Shown here: piece after piece, positions 1 to 11,579 of the stretch
Layout of the letters: each line of letters opens with the position of its first letter
Numbering within the stretch: the first letter of the stretch is position 1
NCBI GenBank assembly: GCA_014529385.2
Contig: CM043944.1
Coordinates: 63,826,248 to 63,890,247, forward strand
Length of the DNA stretch: 64,000 nucleotides
DNA from: Adiantum capillus-veneris
Lineage: Eukaryota; Streptophyta; Polypodiopsida; Polypodiales; Pteridaceae
Direction: 5' to 3'
The notes under the pieces: generated by a model
What the model was told of the DNA's origin: nothing
Databases searched by the model: none
The model's input: the letters and a program-made list of their open reading frames with translations, nothing else
Made by a program: the position numbers and the translations under genes

Positions 1-613
1 CATGAGTGTAAGTAAGTGGGGTTTTTAATAGGGGTACCATAAGCGTATACAATAGGGGTAATCCCCACTTATTTTCTATATCTACTGGGGGGGGAGGGCA
101 GCCCTCAAATCTTAAAAGTCCACTAAATACCTCTCATGTTTGGCAAATGTTATCCGAACTCCCAAAATTTTCTATAACTTTCCCAAAAAAAAATACAATA
201 TCCCTTATCTTCAATTTGTAATCATCTTGTTAGGCCATAATTTTTGCACCTGCTCAATGGAAGATGGACTTTTCCTCGCTAGAAGTAGATGCTCCATTCT
301 AAGGTGTGAACGCTCTACCCTCTCAAGTTGCTAGATATATTGCTAGTTTCATAACACAAGTCAAACTAGCAAGTGAGCTTGAACTCTCCTTATTCATCTA
401 GCAATCATCTTCCCATATAACTACTCAACTTACTATATGGCAAGAAGATTGCTACTTGAAGCATCTAGGAGTATTCTAATGCTTACTAGTTTGCACTTTT
501 ACTAGATGTGTGTATTGAAACTAGTATGATATCTAGCAACTATATATTCTTTTCCATATGGTAAGCCGCCCAAAGCCCCTTGTGAGAGAGAGCAACACTA
601 GCCATCATACATG

Positions 614-614
614 A

Positions 615-645
<31 letters not shown>

Positions 646-652
646 GTGTGTG
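614..652. repeat. (AC)n followed by (GT)n microsatellite
   Basis: About fourteen AC units are followed directly by a short GT run, so the two halves are complementary and could fold into a hairpin. This is read directly from the sequence. Confidence 0.9.
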
Positions 653-778
653 CTAGGTGTCCCCTAGATAGTCAGCCCTAAGACCAAAGCCTATAGTGGG
701 ACTTGGACATCTTAGCAAAGGCGGCTTTGCAAGACTATTGTGTAGTTTGCAATCTGAGTCAGGACTCGGGAGGGCTAA

Positions 779-826
<48 letters not shown>

Positions 827-833
827 AGAGAGA

Positions 834-864
<31 letters not shown>
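779..864. repeat. (GA)n microsatellite ending in a 29-base G run
   Basis: An uninterrupted GA run passes through GGAGGGAG-type transitions into an unbroken run of about 29 guanines at 836-864. Such a run could form G-quadruplexes, and it is also a place where assembly length is unreliable. Confidence 0.9.
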
Positions 865-955
865 ATGGCTGCTTAGAAAAAACCATCAGACAGAGGTGTG
901 AACCACAAGGCATTGTGAATTATGGGTAGTGGATTGTGCTTGCTCAATGCTCATT

Positions 956-956
<1 letters not shown>

Positions 957-991
<35 letters not shown>
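957..991. repeat. (CT)n microsatellite
   Basis: A CT dinucleotide run of about 17 units lies in non-coding sequence. Confidence 0.9.
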
Positions 992-993
<2 letters not shown>

Positions 994-2056
994 GTTATTA
1001 CTAAGAGAAAAGCACAATGTGCTCTATATTTTCCAAAAGGAGCACCCATAGCACCGGCCTATGCTCATGCCTTCGTTCCCTCCTCTTCTTTGCCTACTTC
1101 CTACTAGGTGGCTTGTTTACCTCCATTTCTTTTTCTTAATTCTGTGATTATAGGCATGTTTTTTTGCAATAAATTAAAGTTGTCCGTGTTTCTTAACCTA
1201 TCTGCTCATATGGTTCTTCTCTTATAGTACTTATTATGTCATGAGAGCATCATTGTGGCGCTAGAATAGATGGATGGTAAACGTATGGTAATGACATGGG
1301 GAAGTGTGTGCGTATGATGCACCAGGTTGGAGGCTGGCATGCACAGGTGGTGACATGTCTGGACAAGATTACCAAGAAGTGCCAGATATTCAATTCATAG
1401 CCTCTTCACTTGCAGCCAATATGGAGGTGGATCTCAAGCTGGATCACTTTACGGTAGAAGCATATGTGTGGGGGTGTGTCTTTTTTCTTTTCTCTGGTGC
1501 CCCCTGACAAATAAATGGTTGTGAAGGAGACATATTGCAAAAGAGCTATTGTAGCCCTTTTTTGAGGATATGGCCTTCTTCCTCAAAACAACATAGAAGT
1601 GCAATTGAGCACGTTGACCCTACGTCTTTCGCAATGAGGTAGGCTCCTTTCTCTCCTCGACCATCGGCTCTACATTATTATAAGCTTTACACCTAGTGTA
1701 CCACTTTGTCATAATTCTACCAGCTTTTACACTAAAAACCTATAAATTTAGCCTGTTTCCATCATGGTGACCCTCCAAACTTGCTAGGAAGTTTCAAATT
1801 TTGTGCTTAAAAAATACACCAAAGGCCGGTTTTCTGTGAATACTCTTAATTTCTACGGATGTCTACTCCCTCTGAATTTCTACGCGTGTCATCCCAACCT
1901 TCTTCTATAGGTGCCCAAGAGCAAGCACTGTTTATATTGGTAAAGGAAACTACAACTTGATTCTTGGAACACTCAACATGGGTTTACACCAAGGCCGTGC
2001 AACCACACACCACATTATGAAAACTTTGAAATGTAAAGTGATTATACACACAACAG

Positions 2057-2210
2057 AACATACAAATGTGATTTTTTTTAAATCCCAATAGCGCTATAGT
2101 TAATTTCATCCAATCAGCTCTTCTTTGAATTGCAACATACAAATGTGATTTTTTTTAAATCCCAGTAGCGCTATAGTTAATTTCATCCAATCAGCTCTTC
2201 TTTGAATTGC
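2057..2210. repeat. 77-bp tandem duplication
   Basis: Two adjacent copies of a 77-bp unit (2057-2133 and 2134-2210) begin AACATACAAATGTG. They differ by only about one visible base (CCCAATAG versus CCCAGTAG), so the duplication is recent. No coding potential is seen. Confidence 0.85.
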
Positions 2211-2789
2211 AACAAATGATATGCTTTGAGCTTTGCCCATGGCTAGGTTCTCAAGGCTCCTTGGAAACAAGGCGGGAGACGGGGGGGCATTTCACCCTTT
2301 TGGCTCTTTAGGAGGACCATTTCCCTGTTTTAGCTATTTAGGAGGCATAGAAAACTAGGAATCTCCTTGGAAACATTGTCACTCTTCCCCTCTCTCTTCT
2401 TGTTGATCCCCATCATATTGCATGAGATTTTAAAAGTAGAGTCAATGTACAAAGGAAACTATCAAAATTTCTTTAAAATGTATTAAAAAGAACTATCACA
2501 CGTTCTAAAAATAACAATATTTTGAAATTAGTTTTAGTGTACTAAGGAAATTATTAAATTTTGAAATAAGTGTCAATGTATAAAGAAAACTATCAAAACT
2601 TCAAAAATCGACAATTTTTACAGCCCGTATATATATTACTGAGGGGGTCAAGTTGACTATACAAGCACCGTAGAAAAGGGGGTACATGGGTTTCTTTAAA
2701 ATTTGTAGATAGGGGGGTGGTTTAGTGCTATGGGGTCCGTAGATAGAGGGGTTTTCCCATATGGTTGCACACAGGTAACATCCCCCCCT
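2211..2789. other. AT-rich non-coding stretch
   Basis: I see nothing identifiable. There are short lines of loosely repeated AACTATCAAAA-type sequence around 2455-2600 and no open frame with a recognisable domain. Confidence 0.5.
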
Positions 2790-3830
2790 AAGTATAAGTG
2801 AATCCCTCGGGAGTAAACCACATTTGGCTTACATGTCGACCAAGGCAATGCTAAGCACCACATGTTTCTCCAATGGAATATTAATCAAAGCGTTGCTAAA
2901 GCACAATATCTCTCTCCAACAACCCTTGACTAGCAATCACACCGTGAATTCTCTCCACCATAACATGTTTCACCAACATTCCCATCCAACTTAATTGATT
3001 TTATTGGTGGAGGCACCACATTTAACATACGTAACGACCAAAGCAATGATAAGCATGGCATCTTTATCCATAAACCCTCGAATAGCAATCATCGTGTGAT
3101 ATTTCTCACCTGTCTCAATGCCTTTACTAAGGCGACATTCTTACAAGGTGCAATCGTAAGCAATGATTTATTGAAGGCACCACATTTAACATACATATCA
3201 ATCAAAGCTTTGCCTAGCACGACATGTTTCTCCCATAGCCCCAAGGCCAAGCCATGTTGTAATTATACCGCTATAATGCTTTCCAAATAATGTCATTCCG
3301 GATGGAAACCCTTCAAGAAACCTTTATGCTTTCGTAAAAGCATCATATTTAGCATATGTATCAATCCAATCATCCGCAAAGATTAACATTTGGCTTACAC
3401 ATCAATCGAGTCACCACCATATATCCCATTTGGCATTGCCAAGCACCCTATTTGGCCAAAATATCAACCAAGGCAGTGTTGAGCACAACTTTTTCTTTGA
3501 AAATTGTACTACATTTGGCATACTAATCAACTAAGGTATTGCTAAGCATAACATTTGACTTACATGTCAATCAAAGCATTGCCAACCAGTACCGAGTAAC
3601 ACATCATTGCCATGCCTATAGTTTATATGTCCCCATATTTGGCATGAATATCAACCAGGGCATTGCCAAACACCACAGTCGTCTTCGATGCCACAAGTTG
3701 GTCAATAATTAGCATACACATTAATCAAATCTTTTCCATCCTCCACATCAGCATGCAAATCAATTAAAGCATTGATAATTAGGATATTTTTCCCCTATAG
3801 CCTATAACCAAGGGTGGTAATAAAATCAAA
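2790..3830 (-). pseudogene. decayed PPR-like repeat array
   Basis: Read on the minus strand, this stretch repeatedly gives short pieces like the helix typical of plant pentatricopeptide-repeat (PPR) proteins, A-L-V-D-M-Y-A-K-C-G. The clearest is near 3645-3680, which translates as VVFGNALVDIHA. Further decayed copies lie near 3555-3590, 3520-3550, 3460-3490, 3185-3225, 3020-3055 and 2830-2865. Stops and frameshifts lie between them and no long frame survives. Intact PLS-class PPR genes carry this helix about once per 100 codons. Here spacing runs from about 35 to 275 bp, so parts have been lost or the motif was locally amplified. PPR proteins normally bind organellar RNA; this copy cannot be functional. 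Motif recognition is by eye. Confidence 0.5.
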
Positions 3831-3879
3831 CAACTTGTGTCCTGTTTGAGTTTCCCCTTGTGAAACGTCACGAAAACGG

Positions 3880-5722
3880 CTTATTATGCTTGCTTATTTT
3901 TGGGTCTTTTTCAAGCATACAATTCACACATTAGACACTTTTCACACATTGTCCTTTCATTGTGTGATTTGTTAAAAGGTGTCAAGACTCACCGCCAGTG
4001 CGTAGTCGTGATTGATGCCGCTAAAAGTGCTTTTGAAGTAGTCAAAAAGGCTCCATGTTTTGTCCTTGCCTCTTGGGAGGAGCCTTTTCAGGTTTGGATT
4101 GATGCTAGCTGTATTGCTATAGATGCAGGTTTTACAGCAAAATGATCATCCAGTCACATTTCTCTCTCGTAAACTAAATAGGGCTGAGAAGAATTATTTT
4201 GTTTATGATAAATAAATTCTCTATATCATCATGCATTGAAACACTAGAAGTATTATCTTTACGGGCGAGAATTTATCATTCATACAGATCACCGAGCACT
4301 TAAGTGTCTTCAATCTATGCCTAGTGCACATTGAAGTGATAGACAAGTACATTGATATGAGTTTTTTGAGCAAATTGGCGGTATGATTGAGTATGTACCT
4401 GGAAAACCTAACCTATTGCTGATGCATTTAGTAGGAAATGAAAAATTCTCTCGTTCGAAACACATTCCTTTCTCTCTATTCAAGGTGTTGGTTTTGATGA
4501 TCCAAAAAAATAATTATATAGGTTCAAAGTTTGAAAAGCAATGGCTATAAATACTTAATGCACAAGGTCTGTGCAATTATATCATTCGTGATGGTTTCCT
4601 TTTCTTTAGGAACCGTTTGTGTATGTTGTCTTTTCACACACCATCAATTCTGCATGACACACATGATTCCTATTCTTGATAGACCATGAGGACGTAAGTA
4701 TAGATTTTGTAACCAGTTACCTCCTTCCGCACCTGCACAGAATAGCAATGTCTAAATATTGTTGTTATTGCACAAGATGTTGCACGATGGTTCATAAAAC
4801 ATTGGTATCCATTGTGTGGTCTTCTCAAATCAATTATGTTGGATCGTTTCACATCCCACTTTTAGCGTGATTTGTTTAAAAATTTTGACACTCGATATTT
4901 TTCTTTTGCATTTTATCCACAATTTGATGGATAAATTGAAATACACAATTAGTTTTCATTTGATGTTCTAAAAGCATATGTTTATGATAAATAGCCTAAG
5001 AGAACAACATTTGTTGTTAATTTAAATTTTCCTAAATGATTCATTTTTTAGTGCAATCGGTCTACTCCATACAAGGTAGCTTTTTACTAACCATAAAAAT
5101 ATTTGTTGACTATGTCTATTTCCAAAGTTCTTGATGCTGATTTTTCTAGTCAATTATATATGGAGGTACTCGAGAGTATTAAGCTTCGGCTTAGCAAGGA
5201 TCAAGAGTCCTATTCAAGACATGCTAATAAGCATCGACATGATGTCTCATTCAAGGAGGGTGACAGGGTTTTTTAAAGGGTCATAAAGCAACGTCTCAAG
5301 CAAGTTAGTAAGAGGTGTCCTAAACTTTCCTTTCGTATATATATGGTCCGTTTCCTATACTCAAAAAGGTAAATGATGGTTCCATGCAATTATGTTCACC
5401 ATCTTCTTAGACAATGCAGATCATTTTCCATATTTCTTGCTTAAATCTTTTCACGACGATCCTCCAAGGAGCATTCTAGATGACGAACAACCAAAGATAT
5501 TTGACAAAGCCAAAGTTATGGAGCCAAAATAGATTCTTTTGCATCAATTCAAGCACGAAAAAAAGAAACAAGCGAGGCAATACTTCTGGACGTTCAAGGA
5601 TCAAGGGACACGTGAAGCTGCTTGAGTGGAAGATGAATTTTTCATCAACTATCCGATATGCTAGCCTCAAACAAGGAGGCCATGTAGCTCGATACTCGTA
5701 CCTCACATTAGCCATGAAGAGA
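3880..5722 (+). pseudogene. decayed Ty3/gypsy pol 3' half (RNase H, integrase, chromodomain)
   Basis: Broken frames on the plus strand spell the end of a Ty3 polyprotein in order. Around 3955-4140 is the RT-RNase H junction, including the PF.VWIDAS.IAI motif. About 4145-4440 gives more RNase H (FLSRKLNRAEKNY, then HTDHRALKCL, then YVPGKPNL). About 4560-4670 is the linker before integrase (IIRDGFLFFRNRLC). Near 4915 is an integrase FHPQ-DGQ-E remnant. About 5165-5400 is the integrase C-terminus (RHANKHRHDVSFKEGD). About 5520-5700 is chromodomain-like (YFWTFKDQGTREAA). Many stops and frameshifts show an old copy. It ends directly at an LTR-like start at 5723. Confidence 0.75.
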
Positions 5723-6690
5723 TGTCACGTGCACATGGCTATGTGCGCTACATGAGCATGACAATTTGTACATACCTCTAGATAGGAGTGTCTAGAATCC
5801 TAGGAGGATTAGTATCAATAATTTTGTGAGTCTTCTTGGAGGACCTACATGTTTGGACGAGACCATTAGTTTCAGGCCAACGGCAATCGGAACCGCGCTC
5901 AGAAGTGCCTATATAAAGGGCAGAGGTTGGGTGGAGAGATAGGTTCTAGGCTCCCTTTGGTCTCCCAGTGATATCAGCTAATTGGAAAAAAGAAAACAAT
6001 GGAGCTGCTTTTGGAGAAAGGGGCTCGCATGAACGATCTCCATCTCTGGCTCTTGACAAAGAAGAAGGTACAGGCATGGCCGCTTAGAAGACGGAGGAAC
6101 AATGGGTAGGTCGATTACCACCAAATCGCGAGCAAGTTAGGTTGTTGAGTTCGTGCTACCAAAGGGGGAAAAAATTTTGTTTCTTCCACGGTCTCTCTCA
6201 AGCGCCGTAGTGTACGCTGCAAATGTTTTTGTCCTCCCTACGCTGCCCGCCATCGTTGTTGAGCTTGAGAGTGGTAGTTTTCTCACTTGAGCGCACAAAG
6301 CAAGGTTGCCTTTATAATTTATCCTCTAAGGGAGGGTGCGGTGGTCAGCAGAGTTCAAGCCAAGATTCCATACCGAATCTCTATGAAGTTCAAAGAATTC
6401 CAAAAAATTTAGAAAATTCTATGAATTTTACAAGCACATATCTCTTCGATATTTCAAAGACGCTTTGGACTAGCAAAGCGGCATCAACCATAGGTTGCAC
6501 CATACAAATCCAATAATTTCTAGCAAAAATGTTTTTTCTATCAACAAATTGATGGTTCCTAGTCATCAGATTAGACACGGTCTTTTCTGGCGAGCTTTCA
6601 AATATCGGCAACGTTCGCGCTTGGACGATGATTTCTAAAGTTTGCGGTCAACATCGACAATTGACTATGACTTGACGATATCGATTTAGC
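5723..6690 (+). mobile_element. probable LTR of the decayed Ty3 family
   Basis: The start TGTCACGTGCACAT at 5723 follows the pol relic and matches the LTR starts at 32904, 35847, 37013 and 42357. A TATA box (TATATAAAG, 5910-5918) sits where an LTR promoter is expected. The right end is not visible: no clear CA terminus or tRNA primer site could be fixed before the gag relic at 6803, so the end given is an estimate. Confidence 0.45.
5910..5918 (+). promoter_or_regulatory. TATA box within the probable LTR
   Basis: TATATAAAG lies about 190 bp into the probable LTR and is followed by G-rich sequence, as expected for an LTR promoter. Transcription cannot be judged from sequence alone. Confidence 0.4.
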
Positions 6691-6802
6691 AAGGCTAATC
6701 AACTTTGTTTGCGATTGTTCATAGCCGGTTCCAGTCTGGTTTTGGCAAGCAACCTTCTCTCGAAGGTACATCTCTTCTCTGGCTAACACAACACGTTATA
6801 CC

Positions 6803-7250
6803 ATGGATTCGGATATTGACATGTAACATACGCTTGATTTTAAAAATATTGTACCAGTTCCATCTGTTATTGCCCTGCGGTTGGCTACTCTCACAGAGGA
6901 CATTTGCACGGCAACGGGACCGGATGATAGCATCAAATTGCTTGATATACTAGGATTTAAAGCACTGCAAATATGCATGACTGTTTTAGAGTTTAATTTT
7001 GCACAAGTAAATGCAAATGTCACTAAGATTTCTTATATGCATGTGCAATTCATACAACAGTTGGCCAAGGGCCAAGTTAATGAGCAAACTAAGGTCTATA
7101 CGACACCCGTGTCTGGCGGGAGCACCCTTGGCCTGCAGGAGCAAGGCTTCAATCTAGAGGGGTTCTCGGAAGGTGCACTATGTAATCATGTTAATGTACC
7201 ACGTGAGTTCAATAGGAGGGATTTTAAAATGAAAAAATTTTAGGCAATTT
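6803..7250 (+). pseudogene. decayed Ty3 gag N-terminus
   Basis: The reading frame starts MDSDIDM and hits a stop immediately. A second frame (6881-7243) then continues with LLDILGFKALQICM and VNANVTKIS. The same architecture occurs on the opposite strand at 29317-28891 (MDSDINM, then LLDIQEFRALQARM, then LNENVSKLS). The two are therefore diverged copies of one gag leader, which rescues an otherwise unrecognisable frame. Gag forms the particle of the retrotransposon. This copy is broken by a stop after residue 7 and by frame changes. Confidence 0.55.
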
Positions 7251-8199
7251 AACAGAGATACTGTTAGCAGGTCGTTGTAGCATAGCTGTCTGGCACTAAC
7301 ATAATGTCAATATTCAGGAAAGCGTTTGGATGGGACATGGAGACTCTTAGGGAGCGTCAACCTCAAGAAGTGAACCTATGGAACGGAGCTATCTATAGCA
7401 CTAGCAAATCCATCACTCTCTACTCAAGTAATCTACCTATGTCATGTCTCAACGCTCTCGATCGTCACGCCATTTCGGCACTCAAACGATGTCAAAATGC
7501 TACGAAACTTTAGGAGAAGTCTAAGAGGCCTAGGGGCACTATCCTAACAACTTTAGTCGCAATCCGGCAAGGTATCAAAATCACAATCCATCATGATCAA
7601 GGTCTTGAAAATTGCAACGAAACTATCCAAAAAGGTCGCCCTATAGTTTAGGAACACTCTTCTATGGTCGAAATATCAAAAAACAACCATTTATGCACTC
7701 AAAAAAACAGATTTAACTCGTAAACAGGACATCGTGAACCACGACAAAATTGAGAATGATTATACTGAACTTAAAGAGCACAAGACAAGGAACATAATGC
7801 AATTGTTGGAAACAAATTTGGATTACCAGAGCTTGAAAAATGTCGATTACAAGTTGTTTGAGAGTAGCCGCTCTTAGCCGTACGCTCAAAAGCTCTCAAA
7901 AAACTTTTGATAATGATACAAAGGTTGTGTTCGAACTTAAAAATTTGAAGTTTATACTTGGGGCTCTTTTAGCCAATGGCCGGTTTACAAGGCTCAAAAC
8001 CCAAAATCAAGAATTACAACTTAGATTTTACCAAGGTTTGGCTCAATAATTACTCAGCTCAATAATCAGAGTTCTCTTATTTCCAAATCTTTCTCGGAAA
8101 AAATATTAGGAGTACAAAAATGATGACTTTGTGAAGAGGTGGTCGACTAGGAGGGTGCCCGATTAGTCAATCTACTAACATTCCCCCCTTCCTAGCCGT
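7251..8199. other. no recognisable feature
   Basis: Short frames near 7304-7513 and 7840-8049 show no domain. The stretch may be further decayed retrotransposon sequence continuing the gag relic, but I cannot support that by motif. Confidence 0.4.
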
Positions 8200-9612
8200 T
8201 GCATGTCCTCGTGTAAGCTTGGTCTCTAGCTATGTGTGCAGGTTTGTCTTCAATAGTGAAAAAGCTCTCTTTTCCAGTGTCTCTGCATATCCTTTGTCAT
8301 TGAGTTAAAGATGGTGGAGTCCATCCCAAAGAAACCGGGAGTGCAAGACCATTCACTTGGTTGGCACAAGGTCAGACTTGTAAATATCTTGGTTTTTGTA
8401 AGGGTATTGATGTAGTACCTGAGTAGCACTTTGAGATAGTCTTACAGACTATCAAGAGGAAGCTTTGTCATTGGTCTTCTATGCACTTGTTGATTGTGAA
8501 TCAAGTTGTTCTTGAGATAGCTTGGTTTATGAAGTCTAGTTGAGTAGAGACAAAACTTGTCATTGGCTAGCAAAGCTTTGACTGTGAATAATGTTGTTCT
8601 TGCAACATCCTAGTATACTACCTCTTGTTGGATACTACAACCTAGAGTCATGTCCCATTGCGATGCTTCATGCCCTTGGGGTGGTTCTAACCGCTCTCAA
8701 GTCATGAGGCTTAGTGTCTACTAGCGCATTGTTATTATGCTTCGAGAGGAGAGAGGCCTAGGCATTATTGATCCAAAAATGCAGTGTTGCATTGCTTCCG
8801 TTTGTTTCCCTTGGGGAGAGCTATCAAAGCAATTTTTGTAGCTTGCCTTATCTTAGGCAGTTCCTGACTTTGGCTCTATGGATGGTGATGGCCCTTGGTG
8901 TCTGATGATATGGCTCATTTTTTAAAATGCCCCGGTGGACGTCTCATGTCACCTCTCACAATGAGGATTTACTTGACTATGCGTCTTGCATTGCTACGAC
9001 ATAGACCACGGCTTGGAGGAGCTTGAAAGGCATCATCTGATATGTAATGCTTATGTCATAGACCAGTAAGGTCGATACCTTGGAGAGGACTCGCATTGAT
9101 GGGGCTCGACGGGAGGGTGGTCCAACCTCATCTGTATACAGCTGGCTAGAGCCCTCCTTGCTAGCTATGGATTTCATTGCTAGGGATTGATGAGGCTATT
9201 CCTACCGATTGGCATGCTCCGCCTAGAGGACAAATCGACATGTACAAATGGGCATCTCTCAAGGTGGTTTCTTCTATTGTACGCCTTTGATATCCATCTG
9301 CAAGATATAGTTTTAGCTATGATTTGTTGCATCATGCTATGGATTATTTGGAAGGCTGCTTGTGCTCATATCCTGGGATCACAATCTTCTCCTACGTCTG
9401 CTACCTTGACTGATCTGGTTGGAGTTGCTGCGTACTCTTGGTGGCCAATGGGATACGTCAGCAAGCTCCTCCAGGGCAGCAAAGCAGCCGATACACTCAT
9501 TTCTTACTGTGGATGCATTCCTCAGTATTTTTCAGCTTGGATTAGTGACACATTACATGGCATTGGCCCCCCATGGTGGTTCATATGGCACTCATCATCT
9601 ATGCCACCTTAA
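8200..9612 (+). pseudogene. decayed LINE ORF2 relic (RT C-terminal part)
   Basis: Fragments match the C-terminal half of the ORF2 of the two better LINE copies in this window. IKRKLCHWSSMHL (about 8450-8490) corresponds to their IKRKLLHWSSAQL. The region near 8600-8650 (VLATS, YTTSCWIL) matches their VLLATMWYITSCWI. GLGIID near 8755 is shared. LWIIWKAACAHI near 9335 corresponds to LWFIWRARCFRI in the terminal region. The longest open piece (9187-9612) is only 141 codons. Stops and frameshifts throughout show an old insertion, clearly more decayed than LINE A or B. Confidence 0.65.
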
Positions 9613-9740
9613 GCGTAAGTAGCACACACATCACACTCCTACTGTTAGTACTTCCTTTGAAACATCAGCTTCATCGACGAGCATCCCAGAGGTCTCTTGT
9701 ACACACTATACAGGTTCTTTTTTGTACACACGCGTGCACA

Positions 9741-9742
<2 letters not shown>

Positions 9743-9790
<48 letters not shown>
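9743..9790. repeat. compound (CA)n(GA)n microsatellite
   Basis: About fifteen CA units pass directly into about ten GA units. It lies downstream of the LINE relic. Confidence 0.9.
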
Positions 9791-9791
<1 letters not shown>

Positions 9792-10298
9792 TAGAGAGAG
9801 TTGAAAGTGAACTATGAAAAGAATAGGTCCATTCACTGTGCCAGAGGCAGTATACATGACATCAAAGTTGGGTAAACTGTAGGAAGTTGATTGGGAGTAG
9901 AATCAAAGTGAACTGTAGGATAAACAGTGGGAGATTGATCGGGAGTACAATCACCACAAACATACGAGAACAATGTTACGCGTACCCCTTGTTAGGGGAC
10001 AAGCACATGTAAGTTGGACATGTTGAAGTGACTTTTTTGTAATCCTATGAAAAGAATGACTGTACATGCCAGGTAAGACACATAAGAATTTAGGTGGCCT
10101 TTCAGAAAATCTGCCTTGTGGATGTGCAAGAGCGGGACACCAGCTCCCTTGTATTCGCATTCAGCTTGTTTAACAAAGAACACTTTCAACCTACTTGGCC
10201 ATGCCGCATAACAAGCTTCAACCATCCCCTAGTCAGAAATTGTAGGTTACATGTACCTTTGCAACCAGGATAAGGTTCCCACTTCAGCGCTTAACCGA
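9791..10298. other. no recognisable feature
   Basis: Minus-strand frames overlap here (9951-10225) without a recognisable domain. If the exon candidate at 10299-10538 is real, this could be its 3' untranslated region. Confidence 0.35.
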
Positions 10299-10538
10299 TC
10301 AGCTCTTTTGCTTTGTACTCATGAATGGCTCAACAATTTGAACTACATTCCCATCATATGTGCACATTGAACCTTTCAGCTTGGCAGGCCTTGTTTTCAA
10401 CTTCAACCTGAAGCTGGGAAGCAACCTATTGTATCCAACCTGAGGACCTGATGCTTGTGAAGTCACTTCATCTAGAAACTCTTGCGCCACATCCCCATCT
10501 TCATCCACCATCAGCTTCTCAGAATACCATTGCAAGCC
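10299..10538 (-). CDS. possible terminal exon of an unidentified gene
   Basis: On the minus strand a T-rich tract and a CAG acceptor at 10541-10539 precede an 80-codon open frame. It begins GLQWYSEKLMVDEDGDV, has a basic middle (FRLKLKTRPAKLKGSMC) and ends in a stop at 10299-10301. The composition is that of a soluble conserved protein, not of a transposon, and the acceptor sits exactly where the frame opens. I do not recognise the family. No upstream exon could be fixed between 10560 and 11500. It may be a gene fragment or relic. Confidence 0.3.
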   Translation of the reverse strand, partial: GLQWYSEKLMVDEDGDVAQEFLDEVTSQASGPQVGYNRLLPSFRLKLKTRPAKLKGSMCTYDGNVVQIVEPFMSTKQKS

Positions 10539-10559
10539 CTGCATATGCAAAAAAGACAT

Positions 10560-11579
10560 TCGATGCTAGTTGGTAGAATAGAGTAATAACAATAAAGCCA
10601 CTGCCCGCTGTGTAAAATTAAGCAACAATTTATGAAACATGTAGAGCTAACCAAGGTTATGCAAACATATACAATATTTTAGCAAGCAGTTACACAACTT
10701 TCCATAAAACACGTAGAATTGAACAGGCGGCTCCTTGAATGGTGGTGGCTCGAAAGATCTTTGATACTTCTGAGTTCCTAATGCACTAAAATTACATACC
10801 CAAGCAATCTCACCCAATTAGGAATATTTAGTGGTTGACACATCACAATGCACAAATGCTCACATATGCATGTTACAAGACACAACAAACAACACCGCTC
10901 AACACTCCTCCGAGACAGATGGTCTGCGGCATGAAGCTACTCAACGACTACCTCCTCACTCCCCCCGCAAATAACCTAAAAAGGCCCGGGTCATGAGCTT
11001 AGAGGACTGATACAACCAAACGCTCCCCACACCGCAACCTACGTCGCTTGCAAGTTTTCCAGCATACAACGAAACGCTCCACAGACACTCAATTTGCATC
11101 GTTTCGATGTTCAAACATTATCAAATAGTAATTCTTCAGTACTCCACCCGGCAGTAAATCACAAATCATTGAAACCAGTATTAAAACCAAAGTCAAACAA
11201 TTCTCAAATCAATACCAAGACAAATTTTCAATAGATACCATCCATTTCAAGTGAATTTTAAATAGTATCTCCAAACAATTTCTCAAACAGGTTGTCAAAA
11301 AATTGCTAAATCAAACTGAAAAAGCATTCTCAAAGACAATTAACTTTCCATCCTAAACCCTACACCAAACTTAGGGTTAGGTTCCTTCCAGGAGGTTGTA
11401 GCCGACCGCAACATGGTCCATAAGCTCTTGAATGGTCCAAATTGGCTTAGGCAAACACTGTGTCTGTAGCAGTGATGGCAGTCCAATGATATAGCAATCA
11501 CAATGGACCTCCAAGGTTATCACCTCGAGGAGAGACACCTGATAAGTGCAATTTCAAATTGTAATCTACTAAGGTTTCC
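10560..11579. other. AT-rich non-coding stretch
   Basis: I see no coding sequence. It could contain an intron or upstream part of the possible exon at 10299-10538, but no splice-consistent exon stands out. Confidence 0.4.

Larger units (their letters stand above)
1..2056. other. non-coding, microsatellite-rich stretch
   Basis: No coding sequence is supported here. The short open frames across it either run through simple repeats or have no recognisable domain. It holds an AC/GT repeat near 615-652, a GA tract running into a G homopolymer (779-864) and a CT tract (957-991), each listed separately. The remainder is AT-rich sequence without a feature I can name. Confidence 0.6.

Noticed and set aside
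653-913. Open frames rich in Ser-Leu or Arg-Glu repeats here and at 9645-9857, 38725-39168, 41471-42279 and 48820-49079
   Set aside because: They are translations of CT/GA microsatellites, not genes.
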